Below, piece by piece: positions 7,379 to 15,425 of a stretch of 64,000 bases of DNA (position 1 is its first letter; each line of letters starts with the position of its first letter). Position numbers and translations under genes: made by a program. Under the pieces are notes generated by a model. It saw only the letters and a list, made by a program, of their open reading frames with translations. It did no database searches and was not told the origin of the DNA. This stretch comes from a bacterium. Its GTDB lineage: Bacteria; JACRDZ01; JAQUKH01. Where the stretch lies: assembly GCA_028719205.1 (NCBI GenBank), contig JAQUKH010000002.1, positions 1-64,000 of the forward strand, read 5' to 3'.

Positions 7379-8746
7379 ATGGATTTAAAAAAGATTTATT
7401 TAAGCGAAAATGATATTCCGCGCCAATGGTATAATCTGGCCGCTGACTTTAAAAATCCGCCACCTCCGCCGCTAGGCCCTGATGGTAAGCCCGTGTCACC
7501 TGATATGCTCGCGCCTGTTTTTCCTATGAATTTGATCGAACAGGAAGTAAGCCAGAAAAGATGGATCGATATCCCTGAGGAAATAATCGAGATTTTGTAC
7601 CGCTGGAGGCCTGCCCCTTTACGAAGAGCGGTTTATCTTGAAAATTTTTTAAAAACACCCGCAAAAATTTATTATAAAGATGAAAGTACAAGCCCTCCGG
7701 GAAGCCATAAGCCGAATACCGCTGTTCCGCAGGCCTGGTATAACAAACAGTTTGGAATAAAAAACCTGACCACGGAAACCGGCGCGGGGCAATGGGGGAG
7801 CGCGATTGCTTTTGCCTGTAAACTGGTAGGTTTGAACTGCAAGGTTTTTATGGTAAGGATAAGTTTTGATCAGAAACCCATGCGTAAGGCAATGATGAAG
7901 GTTTGGGGCGCGGAATGTATTCCAAGCCCAAGCAAGGAAACTAACGCGGGAAGAGAAGTTCTTAAAAAAATGCCCGATACCCCGGGAAGTTTAGGCATCG
8001 CGATAAGCGAAGCAATTGAAGCGGCTGTAACCGATAAATCGGGACAAACCAGATATTCACTTGGAAGTGTTTTAAATCATGTTCTGTTGCATCAGACAAT
8101 AATAGGGCTTGAGGCAAAAAAACAGTTAAAATCAGTAGGGGAAAAATTGCCGGATATAGTTATCGGCTGCGCGGGAGGTGGGAGTAATTTCGCGGGATTA
8201 TCCTTCCCGTTCGTAAACGATAAGATTAACGGGGCTAAAATGACTATCATCCCCGTTGAACCAAAAGCCTGTCCGACCATGACAAGAGGCCCGCTTACAT
8301 ACGATTTCGGTGATATTGCCTGTATGACGCCTCTTATCGCGATGCATACCCTTGGACACAGTTTTGTTCCAAAGCCGATCCACGCGGGCGGCCTGCGTTA
8401 CCACGGTATGGCTCCTTTAGTGAGCCACGCGATCAAAGAAGGCCTTCTTGAACCAAGGGCGTATGATCAGCTTCAATGTTATGAGTCAGCCCTTATCTGG
8501 GCGGGAACCGAGGGGGCGATCTGCGCGCCGGAGACAAGCCACGCGATAGCCTGTGTTATCGAAGAGGCGAAAAAGGCGAAGGAAGAAGGGAAAGAAAAGG
8601 TTATATTATTTAATTATAGCGGGCACGGCCTGATGGACCTTACCGGATACGAAAAATATCTTGCCGGTGAGCTTAAAGATTATCCTCTTCCTGAAAAGGA
8701 ATTGCAGGAGTCATTGAAATCACTTAAAGATCTGCCGAAGCTGTAA
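7379..8746 (+). CDS. TrpB2-type tryptophan synthase beta chain
   Basis: A 455-residue PLP enzyme of the long, TrpA-independent TrpB2 group, which joins indole and serine to make tryptophan. The PLP lysine is in GSHKPN (about residue 111). The phosphate-binding glycine run is [10 protein letters not shown], and the C-terminal half holds the family stretch [16 protein letters not shown] followed by [21 protein letters not shown]. The N-terminal extension (residues 1-75, including [11 protein letters not shown]) is typical of TrpB2. No trpA, trpC or other trp gene is near, as is common for this group. It may act as a salvage or serine deaminase enzyme. AAGGAGG precedes the ATG. Confidence 0.93.
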   Translation: MDLKKIYLSENDIPRQWYNLAADFKNPPPPPLGPDGKPVSPDMLAPVFPMNLIEQEVSQKRWIDIPEEIIEILYRWRPAPLRRAVYLENFLKTPAKIYYKDESTSPPGSHKPNTAVPQAWYNKQFGIKNLTTETGAGQWGSAIAFACKLVGLNCKVFMVRISFDQKPMRKAMMKVWGAECIPSPSKETNAGREVLKKMPDTPGSLGIAISEAIEAAVTDKSGQTRYSLGSVLNHVLLHQTIIGLEAKKQLKSVGEKLPDIVIGCAGGGSNFAGLSFPFVNDKINGAKMTIIPVEPKACPTMTRGPLTYDFGDIACMTPLIAMHTLGHSFVPKPIHAGGLRYHGMAPLVSHAIKEGLLEPRAYDQLQCYESALIWAGTEGAICAPETSHAIACVIEEAKKAKEEGKEKVILFNYSGHGLMDLTGYEKYLAGELKDYPLPEKELQESLKSLKDLPKL

Positions 8747-8770
8747 AAATATTAAGCGGGGATATTATTC

Positions 8771-8850
8771 CCTTCGAAGATAACAATGAGTAGAAGCGGA
8801 TCCCTGCCCGTCCGGCAGGCGCCTAAGGCGGACCGCTTAACTCAAGTTTA
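8771..8850 (-). repeat. Palindromic repeat element, copy R1 (shared with 10872-10946)
   Basis: On the minus strand it begins TAAACTTGAGTTAAGCGG, whose TAA is the dinB stop codon, and ends in TACTCATTGTTATC plus a few bases. Both ends are nearly identical to copy R2. The ends also pair with each other as an imperfect inverted repeat (AAGCGG with CCGCTT, TGAGT with ACTCA). The middle holds the palindrome CCTGCCGGACGGGCAGG, which differs from the middle of R2. Confidence 0.65.
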
Positions 8851-10020
8851 TGCCCGGCCTTTTGGAGACGCCGTAAGGCGGCCGTAAGTCAGCGTGTATT
8901 CTCCAAAACGGTCGTTTATTTCATCCATATGTTTTATCAGCCCGTTTTTTTTCTCGTCATCATCAAATAATGAATATTGGTGGTAATATTTTGAAAGATT
9001 TGAGAGGCTTACGCCGAATAATCTTACGGGTTGTGTGAGATTTATTGTATCAAGGATTATAAGCGCCGTATTGTAAATGTCAAGGTCATGGCTGATATAT
9101 TTTTTTATCGTAAGCTGTTTTGAAAAAGTGGTAAAATCTTTATATCTTACTGTAAGTGTGACCGTTTTCCCGAAATACCCGTAACGCCTCGCACGCCTCC
9201 CGACCATTTCGGAAAGCTCGAGAAGATATTTTTGTATCGTGTCACTGTCCCGGACATCCTTTGCGTAAGTCATACTGTGCCCTATGGATTTTACCTCCTC
9301 ATCCTCATCGAACGGCACCACAGGGCTTTCATCTATTCCCAAGGCCATATCATGCAGCCTTTCACCTATGACCCCAAATTTATTTTTTAATATTTCAACG
9401 GAATATTTTCCAAGATCAGAGCATGTCTTTATTCCCATCAAATTAAGATGAGCCGTTAATTTCTCGCCTATTCCGCAAATATCGGAAACAGGCAGGACTT
9501 TTATAAAATTATTCACGTCATCTTTTTCTACTATAACCAGCCCGTCGGGTTTTTTCATGTCGCTCGCGATCTTCGCGAGAAGTTTATTCGGAGCGATACC
9601 TATGGAACACAAAAGCCCGAGTTCGTCTTTTATCCGCTTTTTTAGTGAAAGAGCGATCTCTTTTTCCCCATGAAACAGTTTGATGGAGTGAGTGATATCT
9701 AAAAATGATTCGTCTATTGAAAAGACCTCGACCTCAGGCGTATATTCCTTCAATATTTTTATGATCCTTGATGAGGTATCGGTGTATTTGCGGTTATCGC
9801 CTACTACGAGAATAATTTCAGGACAGAGTTTTTTTGCCTCGTATTTTGTCATGCCGGTCTTGACGCCGTACGCCCTTGCCTCATAGGAGCAGGTGGTTAC
9901 GACCGTGCGTTCACTCGAGCCGATAACAGCGATTGGTTTGCCTCTAAGATTAGGATTGCACACCTGTTCCACGGAGGCGAAAAAGGCGTTGATGTCGATG
10001 TGAATTATTCTTCGGTTCAT
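8848..10020 (-). CDS. dinB: DNA polymerase IV (Y-family translesion polymerase)
   Basis: A 390-residue error-prone polymerase that copies damaged templates. The catalytic motifs are intact: IHIDINAFFASVEQ with the first metal-binding Asp, and FSIDESFLDIT with the Asp-Glu pair. The helix-hairpin-helix region (SDICGIGEKLTAHLNLMGI) and the little-finger domain follow. The ending LTASPKGRA and the stop codon are made by palindromic DNA (GCCGCCTTACGGCG and repeat R1), so the last residues may be acquired and not native. The upstream region is divergent from the cupin gene. Confidence 0.96.
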   Translation of the reverse strand: MNRRIIHIDINAFFASVEQVCNPNLRGKPIAVIGSSERTVVTTCSYEARAYGVKTGMTKYEAKKLCPEIILVVGDNRKYTDTSSRIIKILKEYTPEVEVFSIDESFLDITHSIKLFHGEKEIALSLKKRIKDELGLLCSIGIAPNKLLAKIASDMKKPDGLVIVEKDDVNNFIKVLPVSDICGIGEKLTAHLNLMGIKTCSDLGKYSVEILKNKFGVIGERLHDMALGIDESPVVPFDEDEEVKSIGHSMTYAKDVRDSDTIQKYLLELSEMVGRRARRYGYFGKTVTLTVRYKDFTTFSKQLTIKKYISHDLDIYNTALIILDTINLTQPVRLFGVSLSNLSKYYHQYSLFDDDEKKNGLIKHMDEINDRFGEYTLTYGRLTASPKGRA

Positions 10021-10095
10021 TTTTATCTCTGTTTTAAAAGGTATACATATTCTTACATGTTATATTATTTTTACATATTTATCAATGGGGAAATT

Positions 10096-10127
10096 AAGGG
10101 AGGGGATTAGGGGTGGTGGGAAATAAA
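10096..10127 (+). repeat. G-rich dispersed repeat fragment
   Basis: GGAGGGGATTAGGGGTGGT followed by an AAATAAA end is the same text as the right half of the palindromic repeat at 27436-27478. Here only half is present, between dinB and the cupin promoter. Confidence 0.6.
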
Positions 10128-10155
10128 TTGACATAGGTAAACTTAGTTATATAAT
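10128..10155 (+). promoter_or_regulatory. Consensus promoter of the cupin gene, leaderless layout
   Basis: TTGACA at 10128-10133 and TATAAT at 10150-10155 are separated by 16 bases. The ATG begins at 10162, just 6 bases after the -10, and no Shine-Dalgarno is present. The transcript should start at the ATG. Confidence 0.75.
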
Positions 10156-10161
10156 AAAACA

Positions 10162-10488
10162 ATGCCAATAAAAATTAATAATATCTTTAAAAATATACCG
10201 GATAATTTACCTGATGAGTTAACAGAGATCCTTTTGTCAAAAGGTGATGTGAAGATCGAGAAGATAGTTTCAAAAGGGCATTCGTCGCCGGATGGTTTCT
10301 GGTATGACCAGGATAAAAATGAATTTGTGCTTTTAGTGGAAGGTAAGGCTAAATTGATTTTTGAAAATAAAAAGGGATCCATAATTTTGGAAAAGGGCGA
10401 TTATGTAAATATACCGGCTCATGCTAAACACAGGGTTGAATGGACTGACCCGGAAAATGAAACGATCTGGCTCGCGGTATATTATTAA
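10162..10488 (+). CDS. Small single-domain cupin protein
   Basis: 108 residues that fit a single cupin barrel. Motif 1 resembles GHSSPDGFWYDQDKNEFVLLVEG and motif 2 resembles LEKGDYVNIPAHAKHRVEW. Motif-2 histidines are present, and the first motif keeps His, Asp and Glu positions, so metal binding is possible. Cupins range from isomerases and dioxygenases to ligand sensors, and this one cannot be assigned. It has a perfect promoter placed for a leaderless mRNA, and the YgbA-like gene starts 10 bases after its stop, so the two are probably one operon. Confidence 0.82.
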   Translation: MPIKINNIFKNIPDNLPDELTEILLSKGDVKIEKIVSKGHSSPDGFWYDQDKNEFVLLVEGKAKLIFENKKGSIILEKGDYVNIPAHAKHRVEWTDPENETIWLAVYY

Positions 10489-10498
10489 GAAACCAATT

Positions 10499-10840
10499 AT
10501 GAAAAATTCAGAATTATGGATAAGTTCAAAAAAATTCAACAGGGAAAAGGCAACTATTGAAAAGATGTCCGCTATCTTTTGTCATGGCAGGCATTCTTCA
10601 TACGCCCGCCTGCCGGATGGGCAGGGACAGCTATGCCCTTCATGCTCCGAATTATTTAATTATTCTATTGAGCGTATAAAAAAATGCCCTCATGGCATGG
10701 CAAAACCAAGGTGTGCGAAATGCAAGATCCATTGCTATAGGAAAGATATGAGGGCCAGGATGAAAGAAGTTATGAAATATTCAGGCCCCAGGATGCTATA
10801 CCGCCACCCGTGGCTTACATTGATGCATTACTCAAAATAA
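10499..10840 (+). CDS. YgbA-family protein (nitrous-oxide-stimulated promoter family)
   Basis: 113 residues. The C-terminal half has the family signature: KCPHGMAKPRCAKC, then HCYRKDMRARMKEVMKYSGPRMLYRHP, plus an earlier CPSC pair. In Escherichia coli the homologue ygbA is under NsrR (nitric oxide) control and helps recovery from nitrosative stress. Its cysteines probably bind metal. I start at 10499 because residues from the longer frame would lie inside the cupin gene. The stretch RLPDGQG between CHGRH and LCPSC is encoded by a dispersed palindrome (10608-10627), apparently an in-frame insertion. Confidence 0.85.
   Translation: MKNSELWISSKKFNREKATIEKMSAIFCHGRHSSYARLPDGQGQLCPSCSELFNYSIERIKKCPHGMAKPRCAKCKIHCYRKDMRARMKEVMKYSGPRMLYRHPWLTLMHYSK
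10608..10627 (+). repeat. Palindromic repeat inside the ygbA-like coding sequence
   Basis: The 20 bases GCCTGCCGGATGGGCAGGGA match 19 of 20 bases of the core of repeat R1 (8801-8820, minus strand). CCTGCC pairs with GGCAGG. The insertion keeps the frame and encodes Leu-Pro-Asp-Gly-Gln-Gly. Confidence 0.7.
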
Positions 10841-10871
10841 AATATTCCTTGTTTACGCGTCAATACCGTAG

Positions 10872-10946
10872 TAAACTTGAGTTAAGCGGAAGGTTCTGGC
10901 TTAAAGCCAGGTTCTTCCGTTTTTACTCATTGTTATCCTCGCAGGG
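10872..10946 (+). repeat. Palindromic repeat element, copy R2, containing a terminator-like hairpin
   Basis: It begins TAAACTTGAGTTAAGCGG, identical to R1 over 18 bases, and ends TACTCATTGTTATC, also shared. The middle is different: CGGAAG (10887-10892) pairs with CTTCCG (10914-10919), CTGGC pairs with GCCAG around a TTAAA loop, and TTTTT follows at 10920-10924. That makes a good intrinsic terminator for the cupin-ygbA transcript. Confidence 0.65.
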
Positions 10947-10980
10947 GATAGAATATTTTATTAAATATTAGGAGATATCG

Positions 10981-11358
10981 ATGGGAAAAAGTTTCGTTAA
11001 ATTTGCATTATTAACTTCAGTTGCTGTCAGCCTGCTTTTAGCAACAGTACATTTCGTTCGCGATAAACTGCCCTGGTTTGCCGCCATTTATCTGTTTTTG
11101 CTGATTATTTTCCTGGTTTTCCGCGAGCCGGTAATAGCAAAAATAATACAGGGCGCGTTAATACTCGCGGCCTGTGAATGGTTAAGATCCACTTTTTTTC
11201 TTGTGGATCTTCGTATTCAATACGGGGAATCATGGATCAGGCTTGCCATTATCCTTCTTGGCGTGGCAGGTTTTACATTCGCGTCAGTATTTGCTTTCCG
11301 CAATAAATTCCTCAAAGAATTATACGGATTAACGAAAGAATCGAAGCCGGAAAATTAA
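10981..11358 (+). CDS. Small integral membrane protein of unknown function
   Basis: 125 residues with four hydrophobic segments (about 8-28, 33-50, 53-75 and 85-108). It has short loops and a charged C-terminus (KESKPEN). No recognisable family. AGGAG precedes the ATG at 10981. It ends one base before the M48 protease gene, so the pair is surely co-transcribed. It may be a partner of that membrane protease, which is inference from context only. Confidence 0.65.
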   Translation: MGKSFVKFALLTSVAVSLLLATVHFVRDKLPWFAAIYLFLLIIFLVFREPVIAKIIQGALILAACEWLRSTFFLVDLRIQYGESWIRLAIILLGVAGFTFASVFAFRNKFLKELYGLTKESKPEN

Positions 11359-11359
11359 A

Positions 11360-12592
11360 ATGAACATTTATTCCTTTATTATTTTAACCGCGCTTATCGG
11401 GATACAGGTATTGGAAGCAGTTTCTCAACTGCTGAATCTTAAAGCGCTGGTACCTGAATTGCCAAGAGAATTTGAGGGTGTTTATGATCCTGTAGAGTAC
11501 GGGCGCTCACAGAGATACACAAAAACTCATACCATGTTTGATCTGATAGAATCGTTTTTTGACCTCATCGTTCTGATTTCTTTCTGGTTTCTGGGTGGTT
11601 TTAACTGGCTGGATGTCTGGGTGCGAAGCGGCAATTATCACCCTATTGTCAGCGGGCTTGCCTATTTCGGCATTTTAACGCTTTTTAAATATATTTATTC
11701 ACTGCCGTTCAGTATTTATTCCACATTTGTTATAGAAGAAAAATTCGGATTTAATAAAACTACTGTCCGTACCTTTATAGAGGACAATCTTAAAATGGTT
11801 TTTTTAACGGCGTTGTTAGGCGGATCGATCTTAGCCGGGCTTCTGGTGTTTTTTGAATCGGCAGGTTCCCTGGCATGGCTGTATGGATGGGCGGGAGTGA
11901 CCGTATTTATTATCGGCATCCAGTTTATAGTGCCTGCCTGGATAATGCCGCTTTTTAATAAATTTACACCCCTCGAGGATGGCGGGCTCAAATCAGCGAT
12001 AATGGATTATGCCCGTTCAGTTAAGTTTCCTTTGCAGGGGATTTTCAAGATGGACGGTTCCAAACGTTCCACGAAATCAAACGCTTTTTTTACAGGATTC
12101 GGGAAAAATAAACGTATTGTATTATTTGATACTTTAATAGAAAAACACCCGGCTAAAGAATTAGTTTCAATACTGGCGCACGAGATCGGCCATTATAAGA
12201 AAAAACATATTATTAAAGGTATGATGATCAATATACTTCAAATCGGCATATTTTTTTATTTGCTGTCTTTTTTTATAAGCAGGAAAGAAATATTTGACGC
12301 CTTTTTTATGTCAAATATGTCGATCTACGCGGGCTTCCTTTTTTTTGGAATGCTTTTTGCGCCGATATCTTTTGTTTTATCCATACTAACACAGATCTTT
12401 TCAAGGATGAATGAATATGCCGCTGACCGTTTTGCGGTTGAGACAACTAACGATCCGGAATCTCTTATTAACTCGTTAAAGAAACTTGCTGTTTCTAATT
12501 TGTCAAATCTTACGCCGCATCCATTCTATGTTTTTCTGCATTTTTCCCACCCGCCTCTTCTCGAGCGGATTGCAAGCATGAAGCAAAAATGA
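11360..12592 (+). CDS. M48 family membrane zinc metallopeptidase, Ste24/CAAX protease-like
   Basis: 410 residues in the layout of Ste24-type proteases. There is an N-terminal membrane region, the YDPVEYGRSQRYT stretch and helices around 60-185. The zinc site is LAHEIGHYKKKH (HExxH at about 275-279), and the third ligand region is NEYAADRFAV (Glu at about 355). The family cleaves C-terminal to prenyl-cysteine in eukaryotes. In bacteria it is thought to act in membrane protein quality control. The length and all catalytic residues are intact. It lies directly after a four-helix membrane protein gene. Confidence 0.92.
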   Translation: MNIYSFIILTALIGIQVLEAVSQLLNLKALVPELPREFEGVYDPVEYGRSQRYTKTHTMFDLIESFFDLIVLISFWFLGGFNWLDVWVRSGNYHPIVSGLAYFGILTLFKYIYSLPFSIYSTFVIEEKFGFNKTTVRTFIEDNLKMVFLTALLGGSILAGLLVFFESAGSLAWLYGWAGVTVFIIGIQFIVPAWIMPLFNKFTPLEDGGLKSAIMDYARSVKFPLQGIFKMDGSKRSTKSNAFFTGFGKNKRIVLFDTLIEKHPAKELVSILAHEIGHYKKKHIIKGMMINILQIGIFFYLLSFFISRKEIFDAFFMSNMSIYAGFLFFGMLFAPISFVLSILTQIFSRMNEYAADRFAVETTNDPESLINSLKKLAVSNLSNLTPHPFYVFLHFSHPPLLERIASMKQK

Positions 12593-12606
12593 TATACTGA
12601 ATAATA

Positions 12607-13551
12607 ATGAAAAAAATAATTATATCGGCAATAATTTTATTATTTTATTCAACGATTACAGAGGCGGAAGTAAAAAATAAAATTTTATATGATAATAAGG
12701 TTTTTGACCTGTGCGGTAATTTATTGGATCCTCTTTATAATAACACAGGCAATAGTGAATGGTGTGATTACGCCGCTATCTGGGAAATTGAAAGAGACGT
12801 ATTATGTCTTCTGGGGCTCGATAATTCAATATCTGTCGGATCACCTGATTATAAGAAAGCGGATATGAAAGAACTTTTTGGTGAAAGGTACCGGGATGGA
12901 AAGGTAAAAGCAGTGTGGTTTACCGGAGACTTGCGAGTACCTGACGGCAGGGTGTTCCTGCAGGTCAATAATGAATATATCTATGAAAGAGATATCATAA
13001 TATCAGTTGATGCCGGAAAAATTACTAATAAAATAGTAATTGATAATACGAAAAAAAAGGATTTATCTGAAAAAAGATCAATGCTTATCCCGATCATAGA
13101 GCCTGATAAGAGCTTATTTGGCATACCTTATGGGACGGGAGAAGATGAGTTTATAGCGCGGTTTGGCCAGCCAATGAGAAGTAATAGATCGGGAAAAACA
13201 GGAAGGGAGATGATGTACGGGAAAAAATATATATTCGTGTTTGAAAAAACAAAGCTTGCAGGAATGAAGACAATTTATTCTGAACATGAAGTGTATCAAA
13301 TAATACCAACACACAATACCTTTGATTATTTAGAATGGAAATTAAGTAATGGTATTACAAAAAATATGAACCTTGCCGAGGTTAAAAAAATCCTGGGAAA
13401 CAACGCAGGTGAATTCGAGAATAAAGGGATCCCGAAATTTTACTTTACCACTGTTAAAGCGCGAATAGAAATTAGTTTGAGACATGAAGCTGAGAGGGAA
13501 AATACAGATGAGGCCTATATCGTATCGGAAATATCAGTCAAGCTTAAATAG
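12607..13551 (+). CDS. Secreted protein of unknown family, first of a tandem pair
   Basis: 314 residues with a signal peptide (1-20, ending TEAEV). Residues 20-150 (LYDNKVFDLCGNLLDPLY, KELFGERYRDGKVKAVWFTGDLRVPDGR) are clearly repeated in the next gene. The second half (150-314) is extra and absent from the neighbour; it has an IPYGTGEDEFIARFGQPM stretch of the kind seen in outer-membrane assembly or SmpA-like folds. No family was recognised. It starts 15 bases after the M48 gene with no clear ribosome site. The 3' end overlaps the next gene by 44 bases. Confidence 0.65.
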   Translation: MKKIIISAIILLFYSTITEAEVKNKILYDNKVFDLCGNLLDPLYNNTGNSEWCDYAAIWEIERDVLCLLGLDNSISVGSPDYKKADMKELFGERYRDGKVKAVWFTGDLRVPDGRVFLQVNNEYIYERDIIISVDAGKITNKIVIDNTKKKDLSEKRSMLIPIIEPDKSLFGIPYGTGEDEFIARFGQPMRSNRSGKTGREMMYGKKYIFVFEKTKLAGMKTIYSEHEVYQIIPTHNTFDYLEWKLSNGITKNMNLAEVKKILGNNAGEFENKGIPKFYFTTVKARIEISLRHEAERENTDEAYIVSEISVKLK

Positions 13552-14086
13552 TTTTATAATTTTATTTATTTTATTGTTACCGTCAATAGCTTTTTCTAAC
13601 GCTCAGGCACCGGATATCATATTATATGAAGATAAAGTTTATGAACTGTTCTGCAATCCGCTGGAGTTTTTATATGCCAAAGAAGGAGGGAGGCCTTATT
13701 TCAGGGAAAAACCATATAATTATTTAAGTTCGGGAAACTGGCGGGGTTATGTCGCTTTTTGGGAGGCCAAAGAAGATACATTATACCTTATTGGAATTGA
13801 AGCCTGGACCGCCGATTCTAAATTCGTGAAGACGACTGAATGCAGAAAAGTTGATTTAAAAGAATTATTTGGAGAAAAATGTGTGGATGGAAAGGTTAAG
13901 GCAATATGGTTTACCGGTGAACTTAGAATACCGGACGGGAAAATGATCAAGGATGTAAATTCAGGTTATAATTCAATATACGAAAAAGATATTATCCTGA
14001 CGGTTGAAACAGGAAAAGTCATAAATAAAAAAATTATCGATAATACACAAAAGGAAACTCCTTCAAAATCAGAACCTGAAAAATAG
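13508..14086 (+). CDS. Secreted protein of unknown family, second of a tandem pair
   Basis: 192 residues with a signal peptide (hydrophobic 15-32, ending SNAQA). The mature domain parallels residues 20-150 of the preceding protein: LYEDKVYELFCNPLEFLY against LYDNKVFDLCGNLLDPLY, and the shared DGKVKAIWFTGELRIPDGK block. That is a tandem duplication with loss of the C-terminal domain, or its gain in the other copy. I chose the ATG at 13508, after GAGAGG. An in-frame upstream ATG at 13484 is possible. The start lies inside the 3' end of the neighbour. Confidence 0.62.
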   Translation: MRPISYRKYQSSLNSFIILFILLLPSIAFSNAQAPDIILYEDKVYELFCNPLEFLYAKEGGRPYFREKPYNYLSSGNWRGYVAFWEAKEDTLYLIGIEAWTADSKFVKTTECRKVDLKELFGEKCVDGKVKAIWFTGELRIPDGKMIKDVNSGYNSIYEKDIILTVETGKVINKKIIDNTQKETPSKSEPEK

Positions 14087-14098
14087 GGCTTTAAATTT

Positions 14099-14323
14099 CT
14101 AATAATTTTTGTTTTCAAGTCCATCAAGACGAATATTTATTGTTTCTGTAAGATTGTTATCAATGTGTGCTTTTTCTTTTTCGCTAGATCTTTTTTCTTT
14201 TTTATTTGCAAAAAAAAGCATTAAAGCTACAATCCCGGCTAAAAAGATCTTCAAAATAAGATTAAAATATTTTAGATGTTTTCCCTGCGTATTATATTTT
14301 CCATTTAATAATCTTATTGCCAT
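14099..14323 (-). CDS. Small single-span membrane protein, hypothetical
   Basis: 74 residues. One membrane helix lies at about 20-42 (YFNLILKIFLAGIVALMLFFA), followed by a highly charged stretch (NKKEKRSSEKEK) and a polar tail. No family was recognised. It follows hypD on the same strand after 16 bases, so it may be the last gene of that transcript. The opposite-strand frame over the same bases looks like a shadow. Moderate support only. Confidence 0.4.
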   Translation of the reverse strand: MAIRLLNGKYNTQGKHLKYFNLILKIFLAGIVALMLFFANKKEKRSSEKEKAHIDNNLTETINIRLDGLENKNY

Positions 14324-14339
14324 TTGGTGGTCCTAAATT

Positions 14340-15425
14340 TTAGATATATTTGTAATAAGCCGCACAAGTGCCTTCGCTTGACACCATGCAGGGCCCGATC
14401 GCTTTCTGTGGTGTGCATTGTTTCCCGAAAAGCGGGCATTCTTCAGGTGTTTTTAATCCCATTAATATTTTCCCGCAAAGGCAATTTTTTGGCTCTTTTG
14501 GTTTGTTTATTTTAATATTGAATTTTGATCTGGAAGAAAAGGCATTATAATCTTTTCTAAATATCAATCCTGAGCCAGGAATATTGCCTATTGCTCTCCA
14601 TTCAGACGCGGATTTTTCAAATACTTCATCTAATAATTTCTGCGCTTTTGTATTGCCTTCCGGTTTGATCGTGCGGCTATACTGGATCTCTATTTTTGGC
14701 CGGTTTGTTTTTATTTGTTTTAAAATGAGATAAATAGAATATAGGATATCTACTGGTTCAAATCCGCTGATCACACCTGTAAGCCCGAATTCTTTGGATA
14801 AAAATTCGTAAGGATAGCTTCCTATAATCACGCTTACGTGGCCGGGAAGCAGAAACGCGTTTAGCCGCAAAGAACGATTATCCGCGATTAAGCGCAGGGC
14901 GGGGGGTACAGTTTTAAACGCGGGGACAATAAACAGGTTTTTAATATTTTCCTTTTTCGCGCGTGTAACCACGGCGGCGGCAAGAGGAGATGTAGTTTCA
15001 AAACCTATTCCCGCGAAAACAATGTTTTTCCCCGGATTATCCCGCGCAAGGCCTAAAAGTTCCAGCGGAGAATAAATAATTCTTACATCAGAACCTTCAC
15101 TTCGCATCTTTTCTAAAGTTGTTCTTGACCCGGGAACTCTTATCATATCCCCGAAACTTGCAATTATAGTGTCGGTTTTTAAAGATATTTCAATTATCTC
15201 GTCTATGATTTCAGCCGGGGTAACACATACCGGGCAGCCCGGGCCGGAAATAAGCTTAATTGACGGAGGCAGCAGTTCGCGTATGCCATATTGTGCGATA
15301 GCCATGGTATGCGTGCCGCAAACTTCCATTATATTAACCGGCTTGTCAGCAAGCTGATGGATATTATTTACGATTTTTTTTATTAGTGCCGGATTCCGGA
15401 AGTTTTTTGAATTCATCGATCTCAT
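14340..15425 (-). CDS. hypD: Hydrogenase formation protein HypD
   Basis: 361 residues. HypD is the Fe-S scaffold on which HypC holds the iron while CN and CO ligands are added for NiFe-hydrogenase. Signature cysteines are present: MEVCGTHTMAI, SGPGCPVCVTP, and the C-terminal [4Fe-4S] cluster set (NCLCGKILMG, EECPLFGKQC, CMVSSEGTC). GFETTSP and the SGFEPVDIL blocks also match. The start may be 15425 or 15416. Both overlap the hypC 3' end by 53-62 bases, so translation of hypC and hypD is coupled. HypF is 5 kb away because a defence island lies between. Confidence 0.97.
   Translation of the reverse strand: MRSMNSKNFRNPALIKKIVNNIHQLADKPVNIMEVCGTHTMAIAQYGIRELLPPSIKLISGPGCPVCVTPAEIIDEIIEISLKTDTIIASFGDMIRVPGSRTTLEKMRSEGSDVRIIYSPLELLGLARDNPGKNIVFAGIGFETTSPLAAAVVTRAKKENIKNLFIVPAFKTVPPALRLIADNRSLRLNAFLLPGHVSVIIGSYPYEFLSKEFGLTGVISGFEPVDILYSIYLILKQIKTNRPKIEIQYSRTIKPEGNTKAQKLLDEVFEKSASEWRAIGNIPGSGLIFRKDYNAFSSRSKFNIKINKPKEPKNCLCGKILMGLKTPEECPLFGKQCTPQKAIGPCMVSSEGTCAAYYKYI

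Noticed and set aside
8771-10946. Composite transposon carrying dinB, cupin and ygbA
   Set aside because: The flanking inverted copies are short and no transposase is present. Placement may be coincidental.
10872-10980. Riboswitch or attenuator controlling the membrane protein gene at 10981
   Set aside because: The related copy R1 lies at the end of convergent genes where no downstream gene could be controlled, so a repeat with a terminator is the simpler reading.
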